DNA of 7,775 nucleotides from Bacteroidales bacterium UBA1256 (GTDB lineage Bacteria; Bacteroidota; Bacteroidia; Bacteroidales; Paludibacteraceae). How positions within the stretch are numbered: the stretch's first letter is position 1; every line of letters starts with the position of its first letter. Under the pieces are notes generated by a model. That model worked only from the letters and a program-made list of their open reading frames with translations, ran no database searches and was not told the origin of the DNA. Shown here in pieces: positions 1-7,758 of the stretch. The position numbers and the translations under genes were made by a program. The stretch is taken from NCBI GenBank assembly GCA_002308195.1, contig DBVU01000099.1, positions 1,565 through 9,339 of the forward strand, in the 5' to 3' direction.

Positions 1-303
1 GTGTGGCGTTATTTCGCCTGGACCAATCAAACGTTGGCATGCTTCACGCTGTGGGCTGGAACTATATGGCTTTTCAAGCAAGGGCTGGAGACGAGAGGCA
101 AGAGATATCGTTTTGGCTACTTGATAGCCCTGATACCGGCGTTATTTATGACGATGGTGTGCAGCAGTTATATATTGATAGCCCCAGAGGGGCTTAATAT
201 ATCGCCTGACAAGCGTTGGCTGGGTTATCTGATAGCCGGCCTGGTAACTATCGGGTGCTTCTTCGGTTTCCTAAATTGGGTAAAAAAAACCAAAAAAGGT
301 TGA
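1..303 (+). CDS. cstA: CstA-family carbon starvation transporter, C-terminal fragment (5' end outside window)
   Basis: This is the last 100 residues of an inner-membrane transporter of the carbon starvation CstA family, whose characterised members take up peptides or pyruvate. The opening residues WRYFAWTNQTLA match the conserved C-terminal core of Bacteroidota CstA proteins, where an aromatic-rich segment precedes an Asn-Gln pair. Three hydrophobic membrane segments are visible at about residues 11-27, 37-60 and 73-93, and the protein ends in a lysine-rich cytoplasmic tail (KKTKKG). The GTG at position 1 is almost certainly an internal valine codon and not a start, because the family is several hundred residues long and the conserved motif begins at the very edge. 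The stop (TGA, 301-303) lies 3 nt before the engB start, so the two genes are probably co-transcribed. The family call rests on motif memory over a short stretch; another multi-pass transporter is possible but less likely. Confidence 0.8.
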   Translation: MWRYFAWTNQTLACFTLWAGTIWLFKQGLETRGKRYRFGYLIALIPALFMTMVCSSYILIAPEGLNISPDKRWLGYLIAGLVTIGCFFGFLNWVKKTKKG

Positions 304-306
304 GCA

Positions 307-930
307 ATGATTAAAAGCGCGACATATATCATCTCGAGTCCGGATGTGAAGGACTGTCCTCAGAGTAAGCTACCAGAGTATGCGTTCATAGGACGTAGCA
401 ACGTAGGCAAGTCGAGTCTGATAAACATGCTATGCCATAATCCGAAGCTAGCGAAGACGAGTCAGAAGCCCGGTAAGACATTGCTGATAAATCACTTCTT
501 AGTCGAAAGTGGAAAGTCGAAAGTCGAAAGTAGTGAATGGCACTTGGTGGATCTGCCGGGTTACGGTTATGCTCAGGCGGGCCAGAAACAACGTGAGGCG
601 CTGCGACGCATGATAGAACGATACTGTCTGCTGCGTGAACAACTGGTATGCCTGTTCGTACTGATAGACTGTCGGCACGAGGCACAGAAAATAGACCTGG
701 AATTCATCGCATGGCTGGGCGAAAACGGTGTTCCGTTTGCCATCGTATTTACCAAAGGGGACAAACTAGGGAAAGTTCGTCTGAAAGAGAATGTGACGGC
801 ATACAAGAACCGCTTGCTGGAAGAATGGGAAGAGTTGCCGCCCATGTTCGTTACATCGTCAGAGACTGGTCTGGGCGGAGATGAGTTGACGGAGTATATA
901 GAGGGGGTGAACGCGAGCCTGAATGCATAG
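307..930 (+). CDS. engB: Ribosome biogenesis GTPase EngB (YsxC/YihA)
   Basis: This cytoplasmic GTPase of the TrmE-Era-EngA-EngB-Septin-like class is needed for late assembly of the 50S ribosomal subunit and is essential in many bacteria. All G motifs are visible in the 207-residue protein: G1 GRSNVGKSS (29-37), the switch I threonine in KPGKT (T58), G3 DLPGYG (82-87), G4 TKGDK (149-153) and G5 TSSETG (183-188). Length is close to the usual ~200 residues. The oddity is a loop between HF (63-64) and W78 that is about 7-8 residues longer than I expect for the family. It is encoded by a 7-bp tandem repeat at 502-529, and the reading frame and all catalytic motifs stay intact. The ATG at 307 puts the [18 protein letters not shown] start region in the usual register. 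It follows cstA by 3 nt and its last 8 nt overlap the TonB-receptor start. Identification is secure. Confidence 0.97.
   Translation: MIKSATYIISSPDVKDCPQSKLPEYAFIGRSNVGKSSLINMLCHNPKLAKTSQKPGKTLLINHFLVESGKSKVESSEWHLVDLPGYGYAQAGQKQREALRRMIERYCLLREQLVCLFVLIDCRHEAQKIDLEFIAWLGENGVPFAIVFTKGDKLGKVRLKENVTAYKNRLLEEWEELPPMFVTSSETGLGGDELTEYIEGVNASLNA
502..529 (+). repeat. Heptanucleotide tandem repeat (GTCGAAA)x4 inside engB
   Basis: Four head-to-tail 7-bp units are visible: GTCGAAA, GTGGAAA, GTCGAAA, GTCGAAA, followed by a partial unit GT. The second unit differs by one base. The tract encodes residues 66-75 of EngB ([10 protein letters not shown]), between switch I and the DLPGYG motif. Because 7 is not divisible by 3, only changes of three units (21 bp, 7 codons) keep the frame. 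The extra loop length relative to the family matches about three added units. Confidence 0.9.
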
Positions 931-3382
931 ATTGCAGCACATATTGGTTTTGATGGTTTGCACCATATTGATGGTTCCGAGCATTGTGTACGCGCGCGGA
1001 GTGCGTGTGTACGGTTACGTGGTGGACCAAGACAATATAGGCATAGAACTAGCGAACGTCGCAGTGCTGAACACAGATCGGCCTATAGGTACGGCCACGA
1101 ACAAGAACGGTTACTACGAACTGATGCTGGACGAAGCCGACACCGTAGTACTGAACTTCTCGATGGTGGGTTACACGACCGTGCAGCAACGCATCATTGA
1201 CCTACACGAGGTGCTGAACATCAATGTCCAACTGCTGACCGACGAACAACTGCTGACCGAGATAGAAGTGCGGGGCATCAAGCATACACAAGGCACGATG
1301 GACCAGATAGACGCTACGACGACGCGTGTGATGCCCGACGCTACAGGCGGAAGCATAGAGAGCCTGCTGATCACCTTTGCCGGCGTGAGTCAGACCAACG
1401 AACTGAGTAGCCAATACAATGTGCGCGGCGGTTCATTCGATGAGAACTCGGTATATGTGAACGGCATAGAGGTGCATCGTCCGTTGCTGATCCGTAGCGG
1501 TCAGCAAGAGGGACTGAGTTTCGTCAATCCGGAGATGGTGGACAACGTGAGCTTCTCGGCCGGCGGTTACGGAGCGCAGTATGGCGACAAGATGTCATCG
1601 GTACTAGACATCACGTACAAGCGTCCGCAAGCCTTCGAAGCCAGTATCAGTGCCAGTCTGCTAGGTGCGCAGCTATACATCGGTCACGGAGACAGCACCT
1701 ACAGCCAGATGCACGGTATTCGATACAAGACGAGCAAATACATGCTGGGCGGACTAGCCACATCGGGCAATTATCAACCGACCTACTTGGACTACCAGAC
1801 ATACATCACATGGAAAACCGGGCCGAAATGGCATATGTCGTTCCTGGGGAATGCGAGCATGAACGACTACCGCTTCCAGCCAGACAGCATGAGTGAGTCG
1901 TTTGGAGGACAATCGGCCAAACACCTGAGCATCTATTACGAAGGGCAAGAGAAAGACCGATTCCTGACTGCCTTTGGCGCTCTCAGCGCAGAAGGACAAG
2001 TGAGCGAGGAAGTGAAGATAGGTTTTGATGCTAGCGGCTTCTACACCAATGAGCGAGAGAACTTCGACATAACCGGTCAGTATGTGCTGTCCAATGGCTC
2101 AACCGATGGATCTACTCCGGGCAATATACACACCGAAGAGATAGATCCGATGTCCGGTCAGACAGAAGTACTCGGCACAGGCATATTCCATCAACATGCA
2201 CGTAACAGTCTGGAGGCAGGCGTGGCTACCCTAGCCCATCATGGCGCATGGACACGCGGACAGAACACCCTTTCATGGGGCGTGAGTGGTCAAGCGGAGT
2301 TTATCACCGACCGCATCAGCGAATGGGAATGGCGTGATTCGGCAGGCTATTCGATGCCAAACGATGGCAGTTCGATGGAACTCTACTACGCGATGAGAGG
2401 CGACACAACTATGCGCTCAGTACGCGTGCAGGCATATCTGCAGAACATGCACAGATGGAGCACGTCATCCGGCCAATGGATACTGACCGTAGGCGGACGT
2501 CTGCAATGGTGGAGTTGGAACAACGAAGTACTGCCATCGCCTCGTGCCAGTGTGGAATGGCAACCGGGGTGGAAACGCGATTTCTGCTTCCGTTTGGCTA
2601 CCGGTCTGTATTATCAGGCCCCGTTCTACAAAGAGTTGCGCGACACGATCACAGGTAACGATGGCGTAACGCGCATCAGTCTGAATCCGGACCTGAAAGC
2701 ACAACGTTCGGTGCATGTGGTACTGGGTGGCGACTATTATTTCCGTGCATGGGGACGGCCGTTTAAGTTGACTGCGGAGGCATACTACAAGTATATTGAC
2801 CGCATGGAGAGTTACACGGTGGACAATGTGCGCGTGCGTTATTCTGGACAGAATGACTCGGAGGGTTATGCGGCAGGACTGGATCTGAAACTCTACGGAG
2901 AACTGGTTCCGGGAGCTGACAGTTGGATATCCTTCTCTACGATGACTGCTCGGCAGAGGATGAACGGGACCACCAACTGGATTCCTTCGCCGCAAGAGCA
3001 ACGTTACTCGTTCTCTATGCTGTTCCAAGACTACATACCCCAACTGCCGCAACTGAAATTCCATCTAAAGATGCAATTCTCGGAGGGTATGCCTTATTAT
3101 GCTCCGCGTAACAATCAGGCCTGGGGACGTATGCCGACATACAAAAGAATTGATATAGGTGCGACATACCTATTCAACGAAAAGACCTCGAAATTTATGC
3201 GTGCGCCGAGTGCAAAGCACGTGAAGCAATGGGCAATACAGTTTGAAGTATTCAACCTGGTTGGTTGGAACAACGTCAACTCCTATTTCTGGGTAGCAGA
3301 CGCGTATGGTCAACAATGGGCAAGTCCGAACTACCTGACCGGCAGAAGATATAACTTGAAAATAACAATTGACTTAAGATAA
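923..3382 (+). CDS. TonB-dependent outer-membrane receptor with N-terminal carboxypeptidase-regulatory-like domain
   Basis: An 819-residue outer-membrane active transporter energised by TonB-ExbBD. Residues 1-24 form a signal peptide (hydrophobic core about 7-21, likely cleavage after VYA). Residues about 28-104 resemble the carboxypeptidase-D regulatory-like domain common in Bacteroidota receptors (VYGYVVDQ...[12 protein letters not shown]...VGYTT). A TonB-box-like stretch TEIEVRG (112-118) precedes the plug at about 125-233, which contains [20 protein letters not shown] and [17 protein letters not shown]. The rest is an aromatic-rich beta-barrel with family-typical patches PSPRASVEW (539-547) and [14 protein letters not shown] (775-788). 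The last residue is Arg, not the usual terminal aromatic. The protein is shorter than SusC (~1000) and no SusD lies beside it, so a metal chelate, vitamin or other small ligand is as plausible as a glycan; the substrate cannot be read from sequence. The start overlaps the engB stop by 8 nt (ATGCATAG), and the stop lies 1 nt before mutS. Confidence 0.93.
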   Translation: MHRLQHILVLMVCTILMVPSIVYARGVRVYGYVVDQDNIGIELANVAVLNTDRPIGTATNKNGYYELMLDEADTVVLNFSMVGYTTVQQRIIDLHEVLNINVQLLTDEQLLTEIEVRGIKHTQGTMDQIDATTTRVMPDATGGSIESLLITFAGVSQTNELSSQYNVRGGSFDENSVYVNGIEVHRPLLIRSGQQEGLSFVNPEMVDNVSFSAGGYGAQYGDKMSSVLDITYKRPQAFEASISASLLGAQLYIGHGDSTYSQMHGIRYKTSKYMLGGLATSGNYQPTYLDYQTYITWKTGPKWHMSFLGNASMNDYRFQPDSMSESFGGQSAKHLSIYYEGQEKDRFLTAFGALSAEGQVSEEVKIGFDASGFYTNERENFDITGQYVLSNGSTDGSTPGNIHTEEIDPMSGQTEVLGTGIFHQHARNSLEAGVATLAHHGAWTRGQNTLSWGVSGQAEFITDRISEWEWRDSAGYSMPNDGSSMELYYAMRGDTTMRSVRVQAYLQNMHRWSTSSGQWILTVGGRLQWWSWNNEVLPSPRASVEWQPGWKRDFCFRLATGLYYQAPFYKELRDTITGNDGVTRISLNPDLKAQRSVHVVLGGDYYFRAWGRPFKLTAEAYYKYIDRMESYTVDNVRVRYSGQNDSEGYAAGLDLKLYGELVPGADSWISFSTMTARQRMNGTTNWIPSPQEQRYSFSMLFQDYIPQLPQLKFHLKMQFSEGMPYYAPRNNQAWGRMPTYKRIDIGATYLFNEKTSKFMRAPSAKHVKQWAIQFEVFNLVGWNNVNSYFWVADAYGQQWASPNYLTGRRYNLKITIDLR

Positions 3383-3383
3383 T

Positions 3384-6002
3384 ATGGCTAAGACAGAAGA
3401 AGTAACACCGATGATGAAGCAATTCTATGACATCAAGGCGCAATACCCTGATGCCATGCTATTGTTTCGTTGTGGTGACTTCTACGAGACGTATGCGGAA
3501 GATGCAGTCAAGGCGAGCAAGATACTAGCTATCACGCTGACTCACCGCAGCAATGGTGCGGGCGGTCCTTCGCAAGCAACAGAGATGGCAGGTTTTCCAT
3601 TCCATGCCCTCGACACCTATTTGCCGAAACTAGTAAGGGCAGGATTGCGCGTGGCTATCTGCGACCAGCTGGAAGATCCGAAGATGACGAAGAAACTCGT
3701 CAAGCGAGGAGTGACCGAACTAGTCACGCCGGGTGTTAGTTATTCGGATACCACGCTCACGCAGAAAGAGAACAACTGGGTGGCTTGCTTGCATTTTGAG
3801 AAGCATGTGATAGGTGTGGCATTCCTGGATATCTCGACCGGAGAATTTGTGGCGGGGCAAGGCGAGAGCGACTACATAGACAAGCTATTGACCAATTTTG
3901 CGCCCAAGGAAGTGCTGATGTTGCGTGGAAGGAAAGCAGAGATGGAACAACTGTTCGGCAACCGCTTCTTTACCTTTGAACTGGAAGACTGGATGCTAGT
4001 AGAGAGCACTGCTCGCGAGCGTCTGCAGAAACTATGGGGCGTTAGTTCGCTCAAAGGTTTTGGTCTGGAGCAGATGCCAGCAGGCGTGACCGCGGCAGGA
4101 GGAATATTGATGTACCTGGATATGACTCAACACCTGCAAACAGGCCATATACAACACTTGAGTCGTATTGAGGAAGACAAATACGTTTGGCTAGACCGCT
4201 TCACTATTCGCAACCTGGAATTGCTAGGTGGTCAGACAGAAGACAGCAAGACACTGTATGACGTGATAGACCGCACGATCACACCAATGGGCGGACGTAT
4301 GTTGCACCGATGGATGGCATTCCCGCTGAAGGAAGTGCGTCCAATTCGCAATCGTCAGACTGTGGTGGAACATCTGTATCGTCATCCGGAAGCACGCGAG
4401 ACTTTGCGCGAGGCCCTGCAGCAAGTGGAAGATATGGAGCGCATTGTCAGCAAAGTATCGACCGGCAGAATTGGTCCGCGTGAAATGGTACAACTAGGTC
4501 GTGCTCTTCGTGCCGTGGCACCTATCAAGCGCGTATGCGAAGAAGCGAAAGACAATGCATACCTCTCGCTACTAGGCGAACAACTAGATACGTGCGCAGA
4601 GATGCGGATGCGTATTGAGCGCGAGATAACACCTGATCCGCCATTGGCACAAGGCCGACCGAACATCATCGCTCGCGGCGTGGATACCGAACTAGACGAA
4701 CTGCGTGCGATACAATCAGATGGCAAAGAATATCTGCTACAGATACAACAACGTGAGATAGAAGCAACGGGTATTCAGAGCCTGAAGATAGGTTATAACA
4801 ACGTCTTCGGTTATTATCTGGAGGTGCGTAACACCTACAAAGAACAGGTTCCGGAGAATTGGATTCGCAAACAGACACTAGTCAACGCAGAGCGATACAT
4901 CACCGAAGAACTGAAGCAATACGAGGAGAAAATCACTACCGCAGAGGAGAAAATCCAGATAATAGAAAACCGTCTATATCAGGAACTGATGCTCGCTTTG
5001 TGCGAATGGGTACCTCAAATGCAACTGGACGCAAAAGTACTAGCGCAACTGGATTGCCTATTGGGCTTTGCCACTGTGGCCACGGAGAATAATTATGTTT
5101 GCCCAGATGTTAACGACAGTTTGGTGATAGATATTCGCCAAGGTCGTCACCCTGTGATTGAGCAGAATATGCCTATCGGCGAGCAATATATTGCCAACGA
5201 TGTACTACTAGACAACAACGGGCAGCAAATCATCATCATTACCGGTCCAAACATGGCCGGTAAATCAGCCCTACTCCGTCAGACAGCGCTGATAGTATTG
5301 CTGGCACAGATTGGTTCGTTCGTTCCCGCAGAGAGCGCACAAATAGGCGTGGTGGACAAGATCTTTACGCGTGTGGGAGCAAGCGACAATATCTCGCTAG
5401 GCGAATCTACGTTTATGGTGGAGATGAACGAGGCAGCCTCTATCCTAAACAACCTGAGCGAACGCAGTTTGGTGCTATTCGACGAGTTGGGACGCGGAAC
5501 AAGTACATACGATGGCATAAGTATTGCATGGGCAATAGTAGAATATATCCATGAGAACCGCGGACATGCGAAAACGCTCTTTGCGACTCATTATCACGAA
5601 CTGAATGAGATGGAAAAGACCTTTGAGCGCATTCGTAATTACAATGTGTCGGTGAAGGAAGTGAACGGCAAGATCATCTTCCTGCGCAAACTGATACGCG
5701 GTGGTAGTGAGCACAGTTTCGGTATTCACGTTGCTAAATTAGCCGGAATGCCAAACTCCATTGTGGAACGCGCCAATCAGATATTGGCCGACCTGGAAAA
5801 AGCCGCTAAAGACGGCAGTATAGCCAAGCCAACGGAACATATAGGCGAGACGCGCGAAGGCATGCAACTGAGTTTCTTCCAACTGGATGATCCTGTATTA
5901 GAACAGATTCGCGACGAGGTTAAATCACTGGATATTAATAGTCTGACTCCATTGGAGGCACTCAATAAATTATCAGAAATTCAAAAACTGGTAGGAAAAT
6001 GA
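3384..6002 (+). CDS. mutS: DNA mismatch repair protein MutS
   Basis: This protein recognises mismatches and small loops and, with MutL, starts post-replicative repair in the cytoplasm. At 872 residues it has full MutS1 architecture: mismatch-binding domain I with the Phe-X-Glu motif in GDFYETY (F33, E35), connector domain (~130-260), core/lever and clamp (~275-560), and the ABC ATPase. The ATPase has Walker A GPNMAGKS (621-628), the signature region around STFMVEM (675-681), Walker B LVLFDE (696-701) followed by [10 protein letters not shown], and the switch histidine region FATHYHEL (733-740). A C-terminal QLSFF (828-832) fits a beta-clamp binding motif, and [10 protein letters not shown] (854-863) matches the family's C-terminal oligomerisation helix. 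Walker A has Ala-Gly-Lys-Ser-Ala where the E. coli type has Gly-Gly-Lys-Ser-Thr; I recall this variant as usual in Bacteroidota. It starts 1 nt after the receptor stop in an A-rich context and overlaps mltG by 4 nt. Domain I and the FXE motif exclude MutS2. Confidence 0.98.
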   Translation: MAKTEEVTPMMKQFYDIKAQYPDAMLLFRCGDFYETYAEDAVKASKILAITLTHRSNGAGGPSQATEMAGFPFHALDTYLPKLVRAGLRVAICDQLEDPKMTKKLVKRGVTELVTPGVSYSDTTLTQKENNWVACLHFEKHVIGVAFLDISTGEFVAGQGESDYIDKLLTNFAPKEVLMLRGRKAEMEQLFGNRFFTFELEDWMLVESTARERLQKLWGVSSLKGFGLEQMPAGVTAAGGILMYLDMTQHLQTGHIQHLSRIEEDKYVWLDRFTIRNLELLGGQTEDSKTLYDVIDRTITPMGGRMLHRWMAFPLKEVRPIRNRQTVVEHLYRHPEARETLREALQQVEDMERIVSKVSTGRIGPREMVQLGRALRAVAPIKRVCEEAKDNAYLSLLGEQLDTCAEMRMRIEREITPDPPLAQGRPNIIARGVDTELDELRAIQSDGKEYLLQIQQREIEATGIQSLKIGYNNVFGYYLEVRNTYKEQVPENWIRKQTLVNAERYITEELKQYEEKITTAEEKIQIIENRLYQELMLALCEWVPQMQLDAKVLAQLDCLLGFATVATENNYVCPDVNDSLVIDIRQGRHPVIEQNMPIGEQYIANDVLLDNNGQQIIIITGPNMAGKSALLRQTALIVLLAQIGSFVPAESAQIGVVDKIFTRVGASDNISLGESTFMVEMNEAASILNNLSERSLVLFDELGRGTSTYDGISIAWAIVEYIHENRGHAKTLFATHYHELNEMEKTFERIRNYNVSVKEVNGKIIFLRKLIRGGSEHSFGIHVAKLAGMPNSIVERANQILADLEKAAKDGSIAKPTEHIGETREGMQLSFFQLDDPVLEQIRDEVKSLDINSLTPLEALNKLSEIQKLVGK

Positions 6003-7102
6003 AAAAGCGTTATATCATTCGAACCGTCCTAGTTGTTTTGGGCGTGCTAATTCTGTTGATTGGTTCGTTTGCTCTGGAACAGTACTATCGCTTGCAAGTC
6101 AGCAACTTCCGTTCGCGTAACGGCCAAGAGCATGCGTACAATATCTATCCCGGCGCGACCATCGATTCTGTTTTGGCGTTACTGGATAGCGATTATTTCA
6201 TTGGCAGCAAGCACGATTTCTATCTGCACAAAAAGATTCTAGTATTCAATAATCCGGAACCGGGTCATTATGTTTTTCCTCCGCAGTTTGGTGACCGCGA
6301 AGTGATTGACCGATTGAAATACGGTCGTCAGACGCCTGTTCTGGTGACATGGAATCACTATGTTCGCACCCGTGAAGACCTAGCCGGCAAAGTGACACGC
6401 CACCTGATGATAGACAGTCTGACCGTACTTCAACTGCTAGATAGCAACGAGTATATGGCACAATTTGGTCTAAACAAAGAGACGAGCCGTTGTCTCTTTA
6501 TACCAAACACATACCAGATACTGTGGAATACTACTGCCGACAAGCTTTTCGCGCGCATGCAATACGAGTACAACGTATTTTGGAATGAGGAGCGCCGCCG
6601 CAAAGCTGATTCTATCGGTTTGACGCCTGTCGAAGTGGCTATTGTGGCTTCCATTGTAGAAGGCGAGAGCAATAATCCGAACGAATTGCCGATTATTGCC
6701 AGTCTGTATCTCAACCGCGTTCGCAAAGGCATGCTGCTACAAGCTTGTCCGACCGTGAAATATGCGTTGGGCGATTTTAAGTTGCGGCGAATACTGAATC
6801 GCCATTTGGCTATTGACAACCCCTACAACACCTACAAATATCCGGGTTTGCCCCCAGGACCAATTCGTTGCCCGGCTCCGGAGACCATGGATATTGTGCT
6901 GAATGCGCCTAAAACAGATTATCTGTTCATGTGCGCAAATCCGGCATTGAACAACACCCATATTTTCTCTTCAACCTATGGTGGCCATGCAGAAGCTGCC
7001 AAACAATATCGCCACACAATGGATACGATCAACTGGGAACAGTTTGACGAACGCCGCAGAAGAGAACGTGAACAAGCCAAACAGGAAGCTCAACAAGAAT
7101 GA
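5999..7102 (+). CDS. mltG: Endolytic murein transglycosylase MltG (YceG-like)
   Basis: An inner-membrane-anchored lytic transglycosylase that cuts nascent peptidoglycan strands within the chain and is thought to set or release glycan strand ends during growth. The 367-residue protein has one N-terminal membrane anchor (about 7-25) after a basic start (MKKR), then a periplasmic LysM-like region (~45-110) and the YceG catalytic domain. The catalytic glutamate is predicted as E221 in VASIVEGES (216-224). Other family marks are the [10 protein letters not shown] segment (236-245), [14 protein letters not shown] (275-288) and [10 protein letters not shown] (321-330). One oddity is Cys250 in LQACPTV, where the family I know usually has Asp. 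The C-terminal tail (~345-367) is highly charged and rich in Arg, Glu and Gln, probably helical. The start codon overlaps the mutS stop (ATGA) and the stop overlaps the next start the same way, so coupled translation is likely. Confidence 0.95.
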   Translation: MKKRYIIRTVLVVLGVLILLIGSFALEQYYRLQVSNFRSRNGQEHAYNIYPGATIDSVLALLDSDYFIGSKHDFYLHKKILVFNNPEPGHYVFPPQFGDREVIDRLKYGRQTPVLVTWNHYVRTREDLAGKVTRHLMIDSLTVLQLLDSNEYMAQFGLNKETSRCLFIPNTYQILWNTTADKLFARMQYEYNVFWNEERRRKADSIGLTPVEVAIVASIVEGESNNPNELPIIASLYLNRVRKGMLLQACPTVKYALGDFKLRRILNRHLAIDNPYNTYKYPGLPPGPIRCPAPETMDIVLNAPKTDYLFMCANPALNNTHIFSSTYGGHAEAAKQYRHTMDTINWEQFDERRRREREQAKQEAQQE

Positions 7103-7659
7103 TTTGGGACAATAACGAAGATATTAGGTTGGTAGAGTGTGAAAACCGTCCACGGGCAATCCAACAACAACTGAACGAATGTCGCGAGGAACGAAGGCCG
7201 TACGTGTTTATTACGAACACGATGACCATCAAACCGTTGCGCCGACTGTTGGTTCCCGTTTCGATGCTAGAAGAAGAGACCTACAAAGCAGAGATTTGCA
7301 CCTATCTGGCACGTAAAACGGGCGCGCATATCATATTACTGAAGGCTCATGACTATGGCAGTCACGCGCAAAAAAATGTGAATCGCATCGTTACCCACAT
7401 TCAACATGTAAGCGAAAAAACCAAAGAGCCAATCAGTTATGAGGTAGTGGAAGCGCGCAAAGACAGTTTCTCTCTCATCAAAGAGTCTAGCGAACGTCAA
7501 CGTGATTTTCAGCATGATTTGCTGATTCTGACAGCTAGTCGCGATTATGGATTGGATGATATTTTGTTTGGTCCTCCCGAGCGAAAAGCCATTCAGCGAG
7601 CCTTAGTTCCGGTTATGTTGGTTAATCCTCGCGAAGACTTATTCTCGCTTTGCGACTGA
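7099..7659 (+). CDS. Universal stress protein (UspA)-like protein with degenerate nucleotide loop
   Basis: A predicted soluble cytoplasmic protein of 186 residues with one recognisable Usp fold from about residue 45. Strand 1 is LRRLLVPVSM (47-56), followed by a helix (EEETYKAEICTYLARKTGA) and strand 2 (HIILLKA, 77-83). The later core strand is HDLLILTAS (139-147) and the last strand is ALVPVMLVNP (168-177). Canonical ATP-binding Usp proteins carry G-2x-G-9x-G(S/T) after the DLLIL-type strand. Here the matching stretch reads ASRDYGLDDILFGPPER, so the glycine pattern is mostly lost and ATP binding is doubtful. Residues 1-44 are not part of that domain; RPYVFITNT (33-41) looks like the last strand of a preceding Usp domain, so this may be a remnant of a two-domain protein. 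The ATG at 7099 overlaps the mltG stop by 4 nt, which favours it over the internal ATG at 7222. It is probably the last gene of the operon. Its role is unknown; a stress or signalling function is inferred from family only. Confidence 0.72.
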   Translation: MIWDNNEDIRLVECENRPRAIQQQLNECREERRPYVFITNTMTIKPLRRLLVPVSMLEEETYKAEICTYLARKTGAHIILLKAHDYGSHAQKNVNRIVTHIQHVSEKTKEPISYEVVEARKDSFSLIKESSERQRDFQHDLLILTASRDYGLDDILFGPPERKAIQRALVPVMLVNPREDLFSLCD

Positions 7660-7674
7660 CAAAATACCTATTTT

Positions 7675-7697
7675 TGCTATATTTATTTAGCATTTTT
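7675..7697 (+). terminator. Weak hairpin with T tract, possible operon terminator
   Basis: TGCTA (7675-7679) pairs with TAGCA (7688-7692) around an 8-nt AT-only loop, and TTTTT follows directly (7693-7697) with more T runs at 7701-7706 and 7711-7716. The stem is only 5 bp with two G-C pairs, so it is weak for an intrinsic terminator. Its position 16 nt after the last stop codon and before a new promoter supports the role. Confidence 0.4.
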
Positions 7698-7726
7698 CTA
7701 TTTTTTGGCGTTTTTTCGAACAAATA

Positions 7727-7758
7727 TTTGGCCATATTGAGAAAATAGTGTACTTTTG
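7727..7758 (+). promoter_or_regulatory. Bacteroidota-type promoter (-33 TTTG / -7 TACTTTTG)
   Basis: TTTG at 7727-7730 and TACTTTTG at 7751-7758 match the Bacteroidota housekeeping sigma consensus TTTG / TAnnTTTG, separated by 20 nt (usual spacing about 19-21). The following bases CACCG extend the common TTTGCA context. Transcription would run rightwards, starting near 7762-7766, into a gene outside the window. It lies after the stop of the Usp gene, so it begins a separate transcription unit. Confidence 0.8.

Noticed and set aside
1..3. GTG at the first base as the start of a separate 100-residue membrane protein.
   Set aside because: The encoded residues begin in the middle of a conserved CstA motif, so this is the tail of a longer gene cut by the window edge.
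953..966. Small inverted repeat ATGGT-TTGC-ACCAT near the 5' end of the receptor gene.
   Set aside because: A 5-bp stem within signal-peptide codons, about 30 nt after the start codon; too short to claim as a regulatory hairpin without comparative support.
2465..3064. A 199-codon open frame on the minus strand inside the TonB receptor gene.
   Set aside because: It lies wholly antisense to a clear receptor barrel, shows no recognisable domain, and has no promoter or start context; it is a shadow of the codon pattern on the + strand.
3971..3978. TACCTTTG, a perfect match to the -7 promoter consensus inside mutS.
   Set aside because: No TTTG lies at the right distance upstream, it sits deep in the coding sequence, and no downstream gene start uses it; a chance match.
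7222..7224. Internal ATG as an alternative start for the Usp-like gene, giving a clean single Usp domain.
   Set aside because: The ATG at 7099 overlaps the mltG stop as ATGA, like the mutS-mltG junction, and the frame is open throughout, so the upstream start is preferred, though not proven.
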